Source: Cristatella mucedo (Eukaryota > Bryozoa > Phylactolaemata > Cristatellidae). From it: a DNA stretch of 64,000 bases. This document shows, one piece after another, positions 11,015-21,740 of the stretch (position 1 is its first letter; the number at the start of each line of letters is the position of its first letter). The notes beneath the pieces were generated by a model that was not told the DNA's origin, searched no databases, and was given only the letters and a program-made list of their open reading frames with translations. The DNA is taken from NCBI GenBank assembly GCA_009760855.2, contig WPIO01000042.1:3420991-3484990 (forward strand), given 5' to 3'. Position numbers and translations under genes: made by a program.

Positions 11015-12456
11015 GTGTGCCTCCGTCTGTAACTCAACAAAGCCACAAAGACTCAGTGGGTATTACGCAGGAGTTGTGTATAACTCACTTACAGCCTAAG
11101 CGGCTTTTGGTAAGCATTCGGTAGCCACCAGACTTTATTTCACACAACAAAGAGAAAGCGAGAAGCCTAGCTGAGTCAGGAGAGAAGTTGAGGTAGTGAA
11201 CAACATGGAAGTAGCAGCTCAGGGCGGCTGGAAACGATGTGCCATAGTCGGCAGCAGGAGGAAAATTTGGCGTGGCCTAAGAATCGCTGAAGTGAGATCC
11301 ACAGTCTAGGACCTGCAGAACAAAAGCTTCCGTCGCCAACGGATTTTTAGCTGAGGAATCGAACAGCTAATGTATTGTCCATACAAGACCTGAGGTCACG
11401 AGGATGTTGAAACTGGTGCAGCAGTTCATCTAGGTATGAAAGAGACAAGCCGTGGCGGGCCTTGTGGGTCAGTGTAAGGAATTTGCTCTGCATCCATTGA
11501 TCAACCGGCAGCCATCCTAGCTTTTTTAGGAAAGGAGACACGTGGTCAAACCTCTGTGATTTGCAAACTAGCCTTGCAGCCATATTCATAGCCAGCTGCA
11601 AATTACTAACGGCTTTTTTCGGTAGCCCAGTGAAAAAGGAATTGTAATAATCTAGCCAAGACAAAACTAAGGAGCTACTTCAATTGTTTGCAAGTCACCG
11701 TGGAAGGCAGTTCTTAATCTTATACCGACGTGGTGGCTAGCCATGGAAGCAATCTTTTTAACAAAGCTTTCAAATTTTAGGCAGTTGTCGAAGACGACGC
11801 TTAAATTCCGAGCACATGGGGATGGTCGCCCAACAGCATCCCCTATTAGAAGACAAAAGCCTTCTAGTTCAGCCACACGCTTAGGGTGTCCTATAAGCAG
11901 TAGTTCAGTTTTATCGTCATTTAGTTTAAGGAAATTTTCCGACATGCATTATCGAATGTCGGCAAGCATTCAGTTTATCAATCGCTGCAGCAGATTCCGA
12001 AGGTTTAAATGCCAAATACAGCCGCATATGTCAGTATAAAAGTGATATCCTATGCCATGGGCTTGAATCACTTTTTCAAGTAGTTGAGTGTAAATGGAGA
12101 ACAGTAAAAAACCGAGGGCGGACCCCTGAGGGACTCCACAAGTGACTAGTCTGATGGGTGAGACCTGACCCCTCACGAAACTTTTAGAACACGATTACAA
12201 AAGCACGATTTAAACTACGCCAGCTGGCGTAGTTTAAATCGTGCTTTTGTAATCGTGCAATCGTGCGCCTATTGTAATCGTGTAATCGTACACCTTGTCT
12301 GCCAAACCGATCGTTGTTCTCAGTCGTTCAAGTAGAACTTCGTGATCAATGGTGTCAAAGGCAGCCCATAGATCTAGCAGTGCTAGGGCAGTGACATTGC
12401 CGTCATCGTTGCCACGTAGAATTACATAGTTAACACGGAGAGCAGTTTCAGTACAC
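11015..12456 (-). mobile_element. L2/CR1-like LINE, reverse-transcriptase part, antisense
   Basis: Reading from 12456 downward, the element encodes RT motif A (L-x(3)-A-A-F-D-T-I-D-H-like, about 12340-12400), then GVPQGSALGFLLFSIYTQ near 12110, a decayed Y-A-D-D region (F-Y-T-D), NFLKLNDDKTELLLIGHPKR and an AARLVCKSQRFDHVSPFLKK segment. Homology with 17.4-17.9 kb runs on to about 11015. Frames are interrupted, a 68-bp palindrome disrupts the frame after motif A, and the usual (ATT)n 3' end is missing. It is a dead copy. Confidence 0.9.
12190..12257. repeat. Perfect 68-bp palindrome inside a LINE
   Basis: Two 34-bp arms are exact reverse complements with no spacer, centred between 12223 and 12224 (…CGCCAG|CTGGCG…). 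One arm corresponds to normal RT sequence of this family (the stretch encoding A-W-F-K-S-Y-L-S-D-R elsewhere); the other is an inverted copy of it. Further partial ACGATTAC/ACGATTGC repeats lie at 12258-12290. Confidence 0.97.
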
Positions 12457-12700
12457 TGCTAATAATAATAATAATAATATTGCACTTGATAAAGCGCCCT
12501 CAGAGAACTTAATTTCTTTCTAGGCGCTTTACATTTGCTGCAAAGTGATATGCAATTGAATAGTAAGTAAATTCATGCCTGAAAAACAAACAAAATGAAT
12601 AATATGGTTAGGGGTGACATGCACAGGGTCAGCATGCAAATGTTGTTAGTGGCAGCATGCACAGTGTCAGCACGCATAAGCACATCAAGGACGAATCACT
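12457..12700 (-). mobile_element. LINE 3' end, antisense
   Basis: Reverse-complement of the LINE 3' region seen at 16.81-17.04 kb: a tract with GTGCTTATGCGTGCTGACAC, then TTGCAGCAAATGTAAAGCGC hairpin sequence and an (ATT)n tail at 12459-12480. The tail abuts the start of the adjacent LINE, so the two form a nested or end-to-end pair. Confidence 0.85.
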
Positions 12701-12984
12701 GTTACTGCTTGAATCCCGATTGAAATTTTCAGAGATTTCATTCTTTTCAATGTGTGCTACCAGGTGCTTAACGAAAAATCTTTCAATAATCTTTGACAAA
12801 AAGGAAGAAGGGATACGGAGCGATAGTTTTCAGGGACATGCGGAAAAACGTCATTTCGCTGGCTTAGGCCAGAGTCAAAAGACTTTGAACCACCTTGGGG
12901 CTAAGCTTGAGCTGCAGGGCAAAACAAGGCTTTGCCGCCAGAGATGGGAGATGGATACAATATTCCAAATCTAGCCAAAGATAA

Positions 12985-13110
12985 GAATAATAGGATGTTT
13001 GAATAGTGCCCTGAGAGAACTAAATCTTTTCTAGGCACTTTACATATACTGTAAAGGTAGCATGTCAATATGGTTAGTGATAACATGCACAGGATCAGCA
13101 TGCACATGCA
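12985..13110 (-). mobile_element. Short LINE 3' fragment, antisense
   Basis: Contains the same 3' features (GCTGACC/ATCC…GTGCATGTTATC, AAGTGCCTAGAAAAGATTTA, GGGCACTAT) in reverse orientation, more diverged than its neighbour. Confidence 0.7.
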
Positions 13111-13349
13111 AGCGACAAGAGATTCACTGGAACCCAACAGATGCTGTGAGGAGCAGGTACGTCTTTAGCTTTTTCAAATATCGTTTTCAAATATCGTTAA
13201 CTCTGGAACTGTCGTGAGCCGGTGTCGAACGTAATTTACGGGTGTTCATTATCTATACAAACTGATCCTAAGTCTCACGATTCATCCCAAATAATCTTGA
13301 ATTGGCTTTCTCAGTTGAAGAGCTGCAGGCGTAGCTTTGAACCACATTG

Positions 13350-13960
13350 AGCAGTGAAAGGCAAAGCGCCGGTGCCCGGCGCGCTCCTCTTACCAGCAGC
13401 TATGTAGCCGAGTTCCAGGGGTCAGAGGCCATTTCCCGCCGAGCCCCGCCATACTACGGCCATGCTGCCGCTCGCCATGCCGCCGAGTTAGGGTAAGACG
13501 AGCTGCCATCACGTTAGACCTCATTATAATATCGCATGGGCCAACAACAACAGGGGAACTAAACAAGACGACGCAGCAAGCGCGAACAAACGTGTCAGGT
13601 AGTCAGTCGGCTTCCAAAGTCCCGCCGTTGCACCGACTCCGTTCCAACAGTACGAGCATACGCCGTAAAAGATCCGACTGGCTGAGTAACTGCTTGGCTA
13701 GGCGGAGTCGACGTCCACCACAGTCGAAAGCTTCCGTCGAAAGACGCCATCTCGCGGGGTGCTCACGAGCGCGCTACGCGGGGAACGCGGAATATACAAA
13801 TCGCAACAACGAGCGAGCAATCCAGCTCCGCTCGGGCCTTGGGCGCTCGGTGCCTTGTGTGCGTGGCCGCATCGCCGGAGCACGCCTGCAACCATCCAGG
13901 TGCCTAACTCGGCAAGACCGGAAGCCTCTAACACTATGACTTACTGGGCCAACTTATCCT
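13350..13960. other. GC-rich patch of unknown origin
   Basis: This ~600-bp stretch is markedly richer in G+C and CpG than its surroundings. Overlapping open frames occur on both strands (13592-13939 plus, 13698-13934 minus, 13759-14136 plus), as expected by chance in GC-rich DNA, and none encodes a recognisable protein. It may be an inserted element or a CpG-rich promoter-like region. Confidence 0.4.
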
Positions 13961-16037
13961 ACCCAAGAACCCCGGTGACCTCTCGTCACCGCACATGCCA
14001 TAGGTCAGAGCCATACCTAGCCGGTGACCCTTACCACATTACCGCCGTCATGCCCCAGCCAACCGAATATAGCCTGGGTACAGCTATATACTTAAGCTGT
14101 TTAAAAGACAAAAGATTGCCCGTGTCAAGCTTTTAAGAAACGAGGTGTAATCATTTGCGTCACATTTTATAGATTCTTTTCTTGACTGATTTCTTCAAAA
14201 ACCGCCAGCATTTTTATCAAAGACCTGAAGAAATCGGAAGTGCTACAGGCTGAGCTGCGATGTTGAGACTGCGATGGCTCGCTGAGATGCTTTGAGGCTT
14301 TTCTTAGCAGAATCTAAAGCTGCAACACACAGGCTGCAATGGACGGAAATGAAAGGAGTGTGTGAGTGCACTCATCCAACAAATTAAGGGAGGCAGAACA
14401 GTTGGCACGGTTTAAATGCATACTCCATCTAGCCGTAAGGCCTATCCCTTCGGATGAGATATTTAACCAGCATTTTTACTCGCATTAAATCCTCCAAACA
14501 CCACTCCAGCAAGGGAAATGCCGTTTAACGCTGCACTAAAGTGGGGGAGTGAAAGGTAACCGCTTATAGATATCGAAAAGAATCCACGAGTTGACGACCA
14601 CAGGAATTTTTTACTCTGCTCATACTACTTTACTTTACTCTGCGACATCTCCGGCTCGTGAATTTTAGACGAACGGGAGGGACACCGCTGATTTAGAGCG
14701 AATGTGGTCTGAAGGAAGCCAGCTGAGTGGCAAGTTTTGTTCGCTGTGTTTGTATTTGTGGATAATTCGAAACTCATTTTAACAGCAATGTCTCAGCATT
14801 TTGGCTGATGGCTGGCTCGTAGCCCTGTAACATCAGCCTTTGTTTAGCAGCGATGCAGCTATGCGTTGCTGCATCGCCGCTCAACTTAGATACCTGTTTT
14901 TACTTTGTACATGTGAAACTACGAGCTACGCAGTGACTGGTGTCACTCGCCTCCTTCGAACCACTGCAAAAATTGACGAATCATCTAAATTCAACACTAT
15001 GCACAATGAATACTAGGCAGCTCTTAAACTTATGTACCAAGCTGAGTCGCCATCCCCAAAATTACCTCTAGTCCATTGTACGTATAGTACCCAAGCCTCT
15101 AAAACCCAAGCCTTGGCAGGGCAGACTACGCATCCAGTTCAGAGCCTAGCCTAAACCCAGTTTATCTTAAATCTGAATATCATCAAGTGAAAACTGCTGG
15201 GGAAGGCAGACTACTGATCGCTTTCTCCTATGGACAGTACTCTGGCTGTTTAGAGTTATGCTGCTTGATTAGCGTCGTGCACCGGCGACATGTGAACGGC
15301 TTAAAGGAGAGAGCCTAAGAAGGTTTCTGTTGGGAGATGGCTCCGATTCATTAGGACGATGTCATTGTATCTAGTCAGTACTGTAAGCAGGAGTAAGGGA
15401 GGTTACCTGAAATACGTCATCACCTGCGGCTGGCCAGATTATATTCTCGCCCTAAGAATCGACACTCGTTTCAATGGAAAGTGCAATACTTAGGGTCTAG
15501 TCGTAGGGAGACTCTGCGGTGTTAGAACGGCTTTGCTGGCAGCTGTTGCATTACAGTTATTCCGGCAGCAGCAGTTCTAGCGGAGTCTCAGAGACACGAA
15601 GCACGAAAGTGTCGTGAGCAGTAAACAAGACTGCCTTTATTTCTCTAAATGCATACATATATGAGAGCTCGATTAATCACGACAGCTACGTCGCGAAAGA
15701 TAACGCATGTTAGTGGCCTGACGCTGCTCTGTGTCAACGGCTCAACTATTGGCCACAGGTCATGAGTTGGCCGCATTGTGTCCATGGCATAAGTATTGGC
15801 CGCAGGTGGGGCATACGTTAGTTACCAGGCGCTTTGCTAACTACAACAGCGGAAGCATCGGTCACACACACACCACAGCCCACCAGAAGCCCACAGCATA
15901 TATGGTGTGATGTGGAAACTACCATGCTCACGACAGACACAAGTTTGCAATAAGCACCAAGTGAAAGTGTCTGCATAATCATGACTAACGCCGGTGTCAC
16001 AATAAGCCGACCAAACCGGACATGATTATGGGGCATT
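13961..16037. other. Unidentified sequence
   Basis: No exon, transposon end or duplicated block was recognised. About 15600-15800 has an LTR-like flavour (CTTTATTTCTCTAAATGC near a repeated GTCGTGAGCAG) but no paired LTR or primer-binding site was found. Confidence 0.45.
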
Positions 16038-16231
16038 TTAAAGTGTCTCTGGAGGTTGCCCTGCATCCACATTGACTTCATGGTCGTCCGTTGTTTCTGT
16101 TGAGAATGCCTCTTCAGGTTTTAAGAAGGGATAGTTTTCCATCCCGTCGAACACTTGGTTCGAAATGACGTCGGGTTGTTCGTTACTCACTTCTTGAGGG
16201 AGCAACTCGACCTCCAAGTTCTCGGCATTAT
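16038..16231 (-). CDS. Possible terminal exon with an acidic tail
   Basis: After an acceptor (CTTTGTAG, 16232-16239) a frame encodes NAENLEVELLPQEVSNEQPD followed by more acidic and Pro/Ser/Thr-rich sequence, then a stop at 16038-16040. Upstream, 16303-16345 could be a 43-nt exon encoding a hydrophobic stretch (SVVGFIFTLFLLNH) that joins in frame through a GTGAGT donor at 16297-16302. Together they would look like a membrane segment plus an acidic cytoplasmic tail. No homologue is recognised, and the upstream exon's pyrimidine tract is weak. Confidence 0.35.
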
Positions 16232-16514
16232 CTACAAAGATATTCGTTAAGTGCTTCTTTGTCAGTAATAAAGGGAAACCTAGTGAGCAATGAGATACTC
16301 ACGATTTAGGAGAAACAAAGTGAAAATAAATCCAACAACCGAATGCTACCAACCGTACCCAGGAGCCAAGCTTGACTATCAGGACCCTCAACCAAGCAAC
16401 AACAGGTGCACTTGTAAGTGAGAATGCAGGGCTGCTGCCGTTAGCTCTAATAGTGGGAAATCCCAAAAAGTCAGCTAGACACAAAAATAAGAGGAAACAA
16501 AAAGCCTGTAAATT

Positions 16515-17060
16515 ATTCGCTTCAAGAATTCGGTTCAAGTCGCTCACTTTTAGGTCACTTCATTCTTTGGCTCCAGCCTATCTCTGAGGCCTTCTCCCCC
16601 AGCTGGCCAAGCATCGTACTTCATCGCTTTTCGGAATATAACAGTTTGCTAATACCTCGTACAAACCTCAAATCCTTTGGAGACCGTGCATTTAGTTCGT
16701 ATGCTCCCAGAGCCTGGAACTCCCTCTCGACTTACGTCAGAACATCCCCTGACTTGAACCACATTTAAAAAGAACTTGGAAACACACCTATTTAGGACAG
16801 CATATAGTGGGTCCCTGTGATTCGTCCTTCATGTGCTTATGCGTGTTGACACTGTGCATGCTGCCACTAACCACACTTGCATGCTGACCCTGTCCATGTC
16901 ACCCCTAACCATGTTATTCGTGTTGTTTATCGAGCATGATATTACTCACCATTCAATCGCGTTTCCCTTTGCAGCAAATGCAAAGCGCCCAGAAAGAGAT
17001 TGAGTTCTCTGAGGGCGCTTTATCAAGTGCATTATTATTATTATTAAAACCCTTATATAT
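16515..17060 (+). mobile_element. L2/CR1-like LINE 3' portion
   Basis: Begins in the RT C-terminal region (CACTTTTAGGTCACTTCATT… FGDRAFSSYAPRAWNSL-like segment), continues through a 3' region with GCTTATGCGTGTTGACACTG, and ends with the hairpin AAAGCGCC…GGGCGCTTT and an (ATT)n tail at 17030-17046. A 5'-truncated insertion. Confidence 0.88.
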
Positions 17061-17062
17061 GA

Positions 17063-17975
17063 GATGGAGTCAAGAAAGTACGAACAAACAGATGGCGGCT
17101 AAGATTAGGAGCTATCTTCCACGTTGGCTTGCAAAAAATTGAACAAGGTCCTTAGATCTGTCTCCCCTTGATTATTGTAACTCCCTTTTTGCAAAAAATT
17201 GAACAAGGTCCTTATATCTGTCTCGGCTTGATTATTGTAACTCCCTTTTTGCTGGGCCACCGAAGAATGCAACTAGGCCACGGCAGCTGACTACGAATAC
17301 GGCTGCAAGTCTTCAACTCCCAGAGGTTTGACCACATGTCTCCTTTGCTAAACTAGCTAGGATGGCTGCCGGTTGATTAACGGATACAGAGCAAAGTTCT
17401 TACCCGGACTCACCAGGCCAGCCACGGCTTGGCTCCTTCGTATCTAGCTGAACTGCTGCATCAGTTTCAGCCTGTTCGCGCCCTCAGGTCCTGTGTGGAC
17501 AATAAATTAGCTGACCCATTCCTCCGCTTAAAGACAGTTGGCGACAGAAGCTTTAGCTCTGCAGGTCCTAGACTGTGGAACTCGCTTCCACAATTCTTAC
17601 GCAAAGACATCTACTCTCCAACTGCCGACTATGGCACATCTTTTTCAGCTGTCCTGAGCTGCTACTTCCATGCTACTCACTACCTCAACTGCTCTCCTGA
17701 CTCTGCTATGATTACCACTTTCTTTTTGTCACGTGAGACAAAGTCTGTTGGCTACAGCATGCATACTGCAAGCCGCTTAGGCTGTGAGTGCGCTTACAAA
17801 ACTCTCCTGCATAACGCCCACATAGTCTTTATGGCTTTGTGGAGTTACAGACGGAGATACATTACTTGATGGTATTACCATTATTCATCTGTTCAAGCTC
17901 TCTTTATAGCATCTGCAAAGTTCCTAGAAAGAGAATCAGTTTTCTGAGGGTATTATGCAAATGTATTATTATTAT
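17063..17975 (+). mobile_element. L2/CR1-like LINE 3' portion with an internal tandem duplication
   Basis: The RT C-terminal region encodes SRLDYCNSLFAGPP-like sequence (frameshifted), then APSYLAELLHQFQPVRALRS and a SFSSAGPRLWNSLPQFLR segment. It ends with CTAGAAAGAGAATCAGTTTTCTGAGGG and (ATT)n. About 17125-17190 and 17191-17250 are two near-identical ~62-bp tandem copies of one RT stretch. The copy is inactive. Confidence 0.88.
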
Positions 17976-18457
17976 TATTATTATTATTATCCATCAAGGT
18001 GTTACGCAAATGTATTTTTATAATAATTATTATTATCCATCAACTTTCTTTAGCAAGCATTCAAGAATATTCAGGCCATGTACATTCACTGCCACCGGAT
18101 GCTAAGGGTACTACTGATCTGCCTTCTAAATAACTAGCTACTGACATATCCAAAGAGTCGACGTGATAGCCATCGACCATGTATAAACTAACATGTCGTA
18201 CACTATGTAAGGACTGGCATGATAGTAAATCTGCTTGCCAGACATGACAGTATGTAAGTTTACACAAAAATTTGACGACCATGCAGTTTCGTGTCAGCCT
18301 GTTCCCACTTTTGAAGCTGCAGATAGCCCTGCTTGTCCTATTGCAATGAGAACAACTGTGCAGTTTCTAGCCATGGCATGTATTCAGTGAATACTTAAAA
18401 TCTCTGCAGACAGCATATCACACCTGCAGGGTTTACGGCCTCTAAATTTTCACTTAC

Positions 18458-18691
18458 CACCTGAAGGTCTGCCACCCGAAGCAAAGAGGCTTGTCCCGCT
18501 GCTAAACGGTTGACCAGCGATCATGCCACCACCAGGCCGTCCCTGACCGATGGGTACGTTGCCACACTCCAGACCCTTCACCAATCGGCAGTAGCTGAAG
18601 TGCACCCTGTGCTCGTTCATGGCGCTGTCGCCACGCTCCCAGTTGCGTAGTACACCGCGACAGAAAGCACACTGGACACGATCGTGAACGC
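18458..18691 (-). CDS. IAP (BIRC) BIR-domain exon, C-terminal half, copy 1
   Basis: BIR domains are zinc folds of inhibitor-of-apoptosis proteins that bind caspases or signalling partners. This exon follows an acceptor (TTTTTCTGTAG at 18692) and joins in phase 1 to the exon ending at 19290. It carries VQCAFCRGVLRNWERGDSA, then NEHRVHFSYC, so all four zinc ligands are present with the canonical C-x2-C-x16-H-x6-C spacing. After the domain comes a Gly/Ser-rich linker (GRPGGGMIAGQPFSSGTS). It ends at a consensus donor (GTG|GTAAGTG, 18452-18458). Reading through the donor gives a stop two codons later, so either further exons exist or the product ends there. No further exon was found downstream. 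UBA and RING parts are not attached. Confidence 0.85.
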
Positions 18692-19289
18692 CTACAGAAA
18701 AACCAAGCAGGTCGGTGTGAGGCCTTGCAACAGCTAACTGTATGCATAAGACACGTGGCTTGCAACAGGAAACGCTACTCACTCACGAAAGAGCCTGTAT
18801 GCTCTGCACATGCCCAGTGTGTGCTAACTGATAAACTATGCTCGAGAAATGCACAGGTATTGAAGCCTGTCTTCACCGACGATATCCCAGACATATATTG
18901 ACGGTGCGAGTAAATCTAATGCATCTTGGACAATTTGGTTCTACTGCAATACAGCAGGGAGCTTGGCTTATTTTCAAATTGTTCTCCAGCTCGTAAGATT
19001 GTATTCGGAAAATAATTTTTCTTTGATAGGATACTGCAGCTATTTGTATAGAGCAGTAAATTAAGAATATGTACACCAGTAAACATTGTTCTAAAGAAAC
19101 CTTAGCGGTTGCTATTCGGCATGAGGAATGGCGTAACCTGCTCGGAAGACTTGCTAGCTTCAATTTTGCATCACCAGCCAGTGATCACACATTCACAGCT
19201 TCACCGGAGAACGCCTAGAACCCACCAAGTAAAGCCAAGAAACAGCAGCTTTGTAACAAAACGGCAACTCGGGCTCAACGCGACCATAC

Positions 19290-19662
19290 CTGTGTAGTAG
19301 AACCCAGCCGCTGCAAGCTCCTCCGGAGGCATAATCTCGCGAATTGGCCACAAGCCGGAGCCAAAGGTCCTCAGTCGTTCGGCTTCACTTCGCATGAGCT
19401 GCTCCCGTTCCTCGGGTTGAAGTGCCATGAGATTACGCACAAAATCCTGCTCACTTGTGCGGTCAGCACTATGCAGCGTGTATGTGGCAACCGGTGGAAC
19501 ATAGGCTTCTATATAATCTGTCAGGAAATATCGTGGCAGTTGGAACTTCTTGTCGCCGACCTTGGTATCCAGCTCATATTCCATTCCACCCTCGTGGCAA
19601 ATGGCTCTGCCTAAAAGATTCGTCGAAGTCTTCACCACTCTCACATATTGCTGGCACTCCAA
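19290..19662 (-). CDS. IAP (BIRC) BIR-domain exon, N-terminal half, copy 1
   Basis: A 373-nt open segment ends with the N-terminal half of a BIR domain: residues about 91-125 include SEAERLRTFGSGLW and PPEELAAAGFYYTG, followed by the donor CACAG|GTATGG at 19289. Splicing to 18691 restores G-V-H-D-R-V-Q-C, completing the fold. The first ~90 residues (VGDKKFQLPRYFLTDYIEAY and onward) match no domain I know and may be an N-terminal extension. The ATG at 19662 is one possible start; an acceptor-like TTTTAG at 19611 offers an alternative exon start at 19610. Immediately upstream lie an antisense LINE fragment and a hAT end, so any earlier exons or promoter have been displaced. Confidence 0.82.
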
Positions 19663-19689
19663 TCAGTGTCACCTGCTATGTGAGGAGGC

Positions 19690-19950
19690 TATACCTGGTG
19701 AAGCATTTCAGCTAGGTATGGAGGAGCCAAGCCGTGGCGGCCTGCCTCCCTCAGCGTGAGAACTTCGCTCTGTACCAGACATGGGAAAACTACGGCCCGC
19801 GAGCCATATACGGCCCGTTGGGCTTTTCAATCCGGCCCGCTGCACTCGTCCACGTTATATTATTAAATTAAATTTTATTACAAAGACACCTCAATCATTT
19901 CACCTAGCTGTAATTCCCATCTTTCCCCTGCAGATGGCGACCAGCTGGAG
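19690..19950. mobile_element. Antisense LINE snippet plus one hAT terminus
   Basis: About 19690-19770 on the minus strand is the LINE stretch encoding Q-S-K-V-L-T-L…HGLAPPYLAEMLHQ-like sequence. From 19776, CAGACATGGGAAAACTACGG followed by repeated CGGCCCG motifs is a hAT terminal region of the ZBED/GTF2IRD2 type. Homology to the copies at 29807 and 47649 stops near 19945, so only the terminus is left here. Confidence 0.75.
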
Positions 19951-20239
19951 TAGTACTAGTAGTACCAGCTAGACTCTGGTATCAAAACGTCAAACTTGGT
20001 AAATAAGCTCCAATTAGAGTTATAGAGTTAATCATGCCACCCAGTCAGAATTGCTTGTGTTGCTACATCCTTTGGCAGCATTTGCTATAATTGACACAAA
20101 CTTCGTTCTCGAGCATGTTTCAACTTTCTGAGGCAGCATTAGCACTGCACAGCGATCATTTAGGTCTCATCTCGGTGAGAGACTCCAGAGCAATGATATA
20201 CTGTAAATGGGCAACAGGCATCTGAGGCAACTCTAAATT

Positions 20240-20480
20240 ATGTGGTACACAGTGGCGTTAGGTGCTGTCCACTACTTCTCATAAGATCTGCTCTCCCTCT
20301 TGCCGATGTAATAGCTAAGTGTAATGTGGGCTTTCATATCTATGCAGATGACACCTAGCGGTACTCATGCTTTAATGCCTCCCAACCATGCAGCATGCTC
20401 ACCTTCACAACTTCCTGACTACATCTATTGCTTACATTCAAACTTGGATTGCAACAAACTTGAGCAAATTAAATGACAAC
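20240..20480 (+). mobile_element. Decayed LINE reverse-transcriptase fragment
   Basis: The catalytic region is still visible: FHIYADDT at about 20333-20356, followed at once by a stop. Surrounding sequence resembles the RT stretch at 22.9-23.1 kb. Heavily decayed. Confidence 0.7.
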
Positions 20481-21484
20481 AAAACCAACTTACCAGTTTA
20501 GGGCAAACAAAGTGCTATTCAAAAATGAAAAACCTAACCGCCCAAAGGGCAGTGACATTTCAGTTATTGCTACTGCTTTGCATATCGCTGGTTTCATGAA
20601 GGAGAGCAGTTTTAGTGGAGCAGTATTGCTTGAATCTCGGCTAAAGTCTTTCGTAAGATTCATTCTTTTGAGGGTTTGCTACAACGGATAAGGAACATTA
20701 GAGGAGATTGCCAAATGATCTGCACCGGGCACATGCCAAGTCAGTGGGGCAGACATCCTTAGTGGTAACTATTTCATAGTACTGTATGGCCCCAGTGAGT
20801 ATTGTGATTAACGTGCTGGATCAAACTAAATTTACCGAGAAAGTCAAGAAATAAAGGGACCCGACTGATGTTAGGGTAGTCAAAGTGAATGTTGAAGTCC
20901 CTTGCAATCCTCAAAGTCGGTCACACGCGACTATTTTAGTGAGAAACTCAGAAAACCTCTCCTTAAACAAAAGGTAAACGGCCGGACGAGGGCCGGTAGA
21001 TCCCAACTTGTGACAAGCATGTTCTTTAATGGGGAGCTGATAGCAACTGACTCAAGTGGTGGCCTGCTCAAAAGACTGCAGTTTCATAGCAAAGAGATTC
21101 AAGAACAATGACAGCAGCCCAGATACCAACTTTGTTGGACCATTTAGGCTGATAGAATAAGAACGGTGGGAGGGGTTAAGATGTGCAGCCACCAGAGCAG
21201 GGCTGAAGTCATTAACATTAAGTAAAGGCTACCTTTATTATTACTCAATCAATTACTGTTGCTGTACAGATTCATAACCCACGAAAATACGAGCATGCAA
21301 TGCAGTGAAGTTGGCATACCACGAGGTGCTTAGGTCACGAGCGACTCCTTGACTCATAACTTACCTTTTACACTTTACATTTGCTGCAAAGGAAACAAAC
21401 CATACTAGCCATAAGCCCGTGGTTTCAAAGCTCTCGATTCATACGATAAAACAAAGCAGGACACTTCCAGCGAAGGTGGTATAC
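20481..21484. other. Unidentified, expected position of a missing RING exon
   Basis: On the minus strand this lies just downstream of the UBA exon, where an IAP gene would place its RING exon. I looked for a C-x2-C…CGH…C-x2-C pattern and saw none. A LINE-like ACTTTACATTTGCTGCAA motif lies at 21370-21390. Confidence 0.45.
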
Positions 21485-21740
21485 CTCCATTTATCCCTTC
21501 ATCTTCCATTCGAAGGACAGCTTCGAGAAGCTCGGCACCTTTCGGCATTGATCCAGAGTACGCTTGGGGGAAGAATCGTTTGAGAGCAGACTCGATCCGA
21601 TCAGAACTGTAGCCAAGACTCTGAACGAGTTGCAACGAAGGATGATGCTCCAACGACGAGCCTGGCAAGCCACTTGCTGTATGATATCCAAAGCTCTCCT
21701 CAGTGTGTTCAACGGCGCTGGGAGCAGCTCGAGGCGGAAG
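21485..21740 (-). CDS. UBA-domain exon of an IAP-like gene
   Basis: UBA domains in cIAP/XIAP-type proteins bind ubiquitin and lie between the last BIR and the RING. This exon follows a strong acceptor (CCTTTTCTCTTTCTCAG) and ends at a donor (GGAG|GTATAC). Residues about 35-80 include PSLQLVQSLGYSSDRIESAL and AELLEAVLRMEDEG, matching the three-helix UBA pattern (hydrophobic…M/L-G-Y/F-S…A-L…LLEAVL…ED). The preceding region is Ser/Pro/Thr-rich linker. It lies on the minus strand 2.7 kb downstream of the diverged BIR exons (24.4-25.9 kb), the normal BIR-to-UBA order. The next recognisable minus-strand exon is a separate BIR, so whether the gene continues there is unknown. Confidence 0.7.

Larger units (their letters stand above)
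18061..19950. repeat. Duplicated BIR block B, copy 1
   Basis: Aligns with 28090-29960 (offset about 10031) and with 45984-47800. It holds the two BIR exons, a short antisense LINE fragment and one hAT terminus. Copy 1 differs from copy 2 by frequent substitutions, while copies 2 and 3 are almost identical, giving two duplication ages. Beyond about 19950 copy 1 leaves the shared sequence. Confidence 0.95.

Noticed and set aside
13592-14136. Basic protein genes in the GC-rich patch
   Set aside because: Overlapping open frames on both strands are expected in GC-rich DNA; no motif, splice site or homologue recognised.
15600-15800. A solo LTR
   Set aside because: The sequence has an LTR-like look, but no second LTR, target duplication, primer-binding site or polyprotein was found.
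19417-19759. Plus-strand open frames over the BIR exon (also at 29449-29899 and 47291-47741)
   Set aside because: They are antisense shadows of the BIR exon, whose minus-strand frame has a recognised domain and splice sites.
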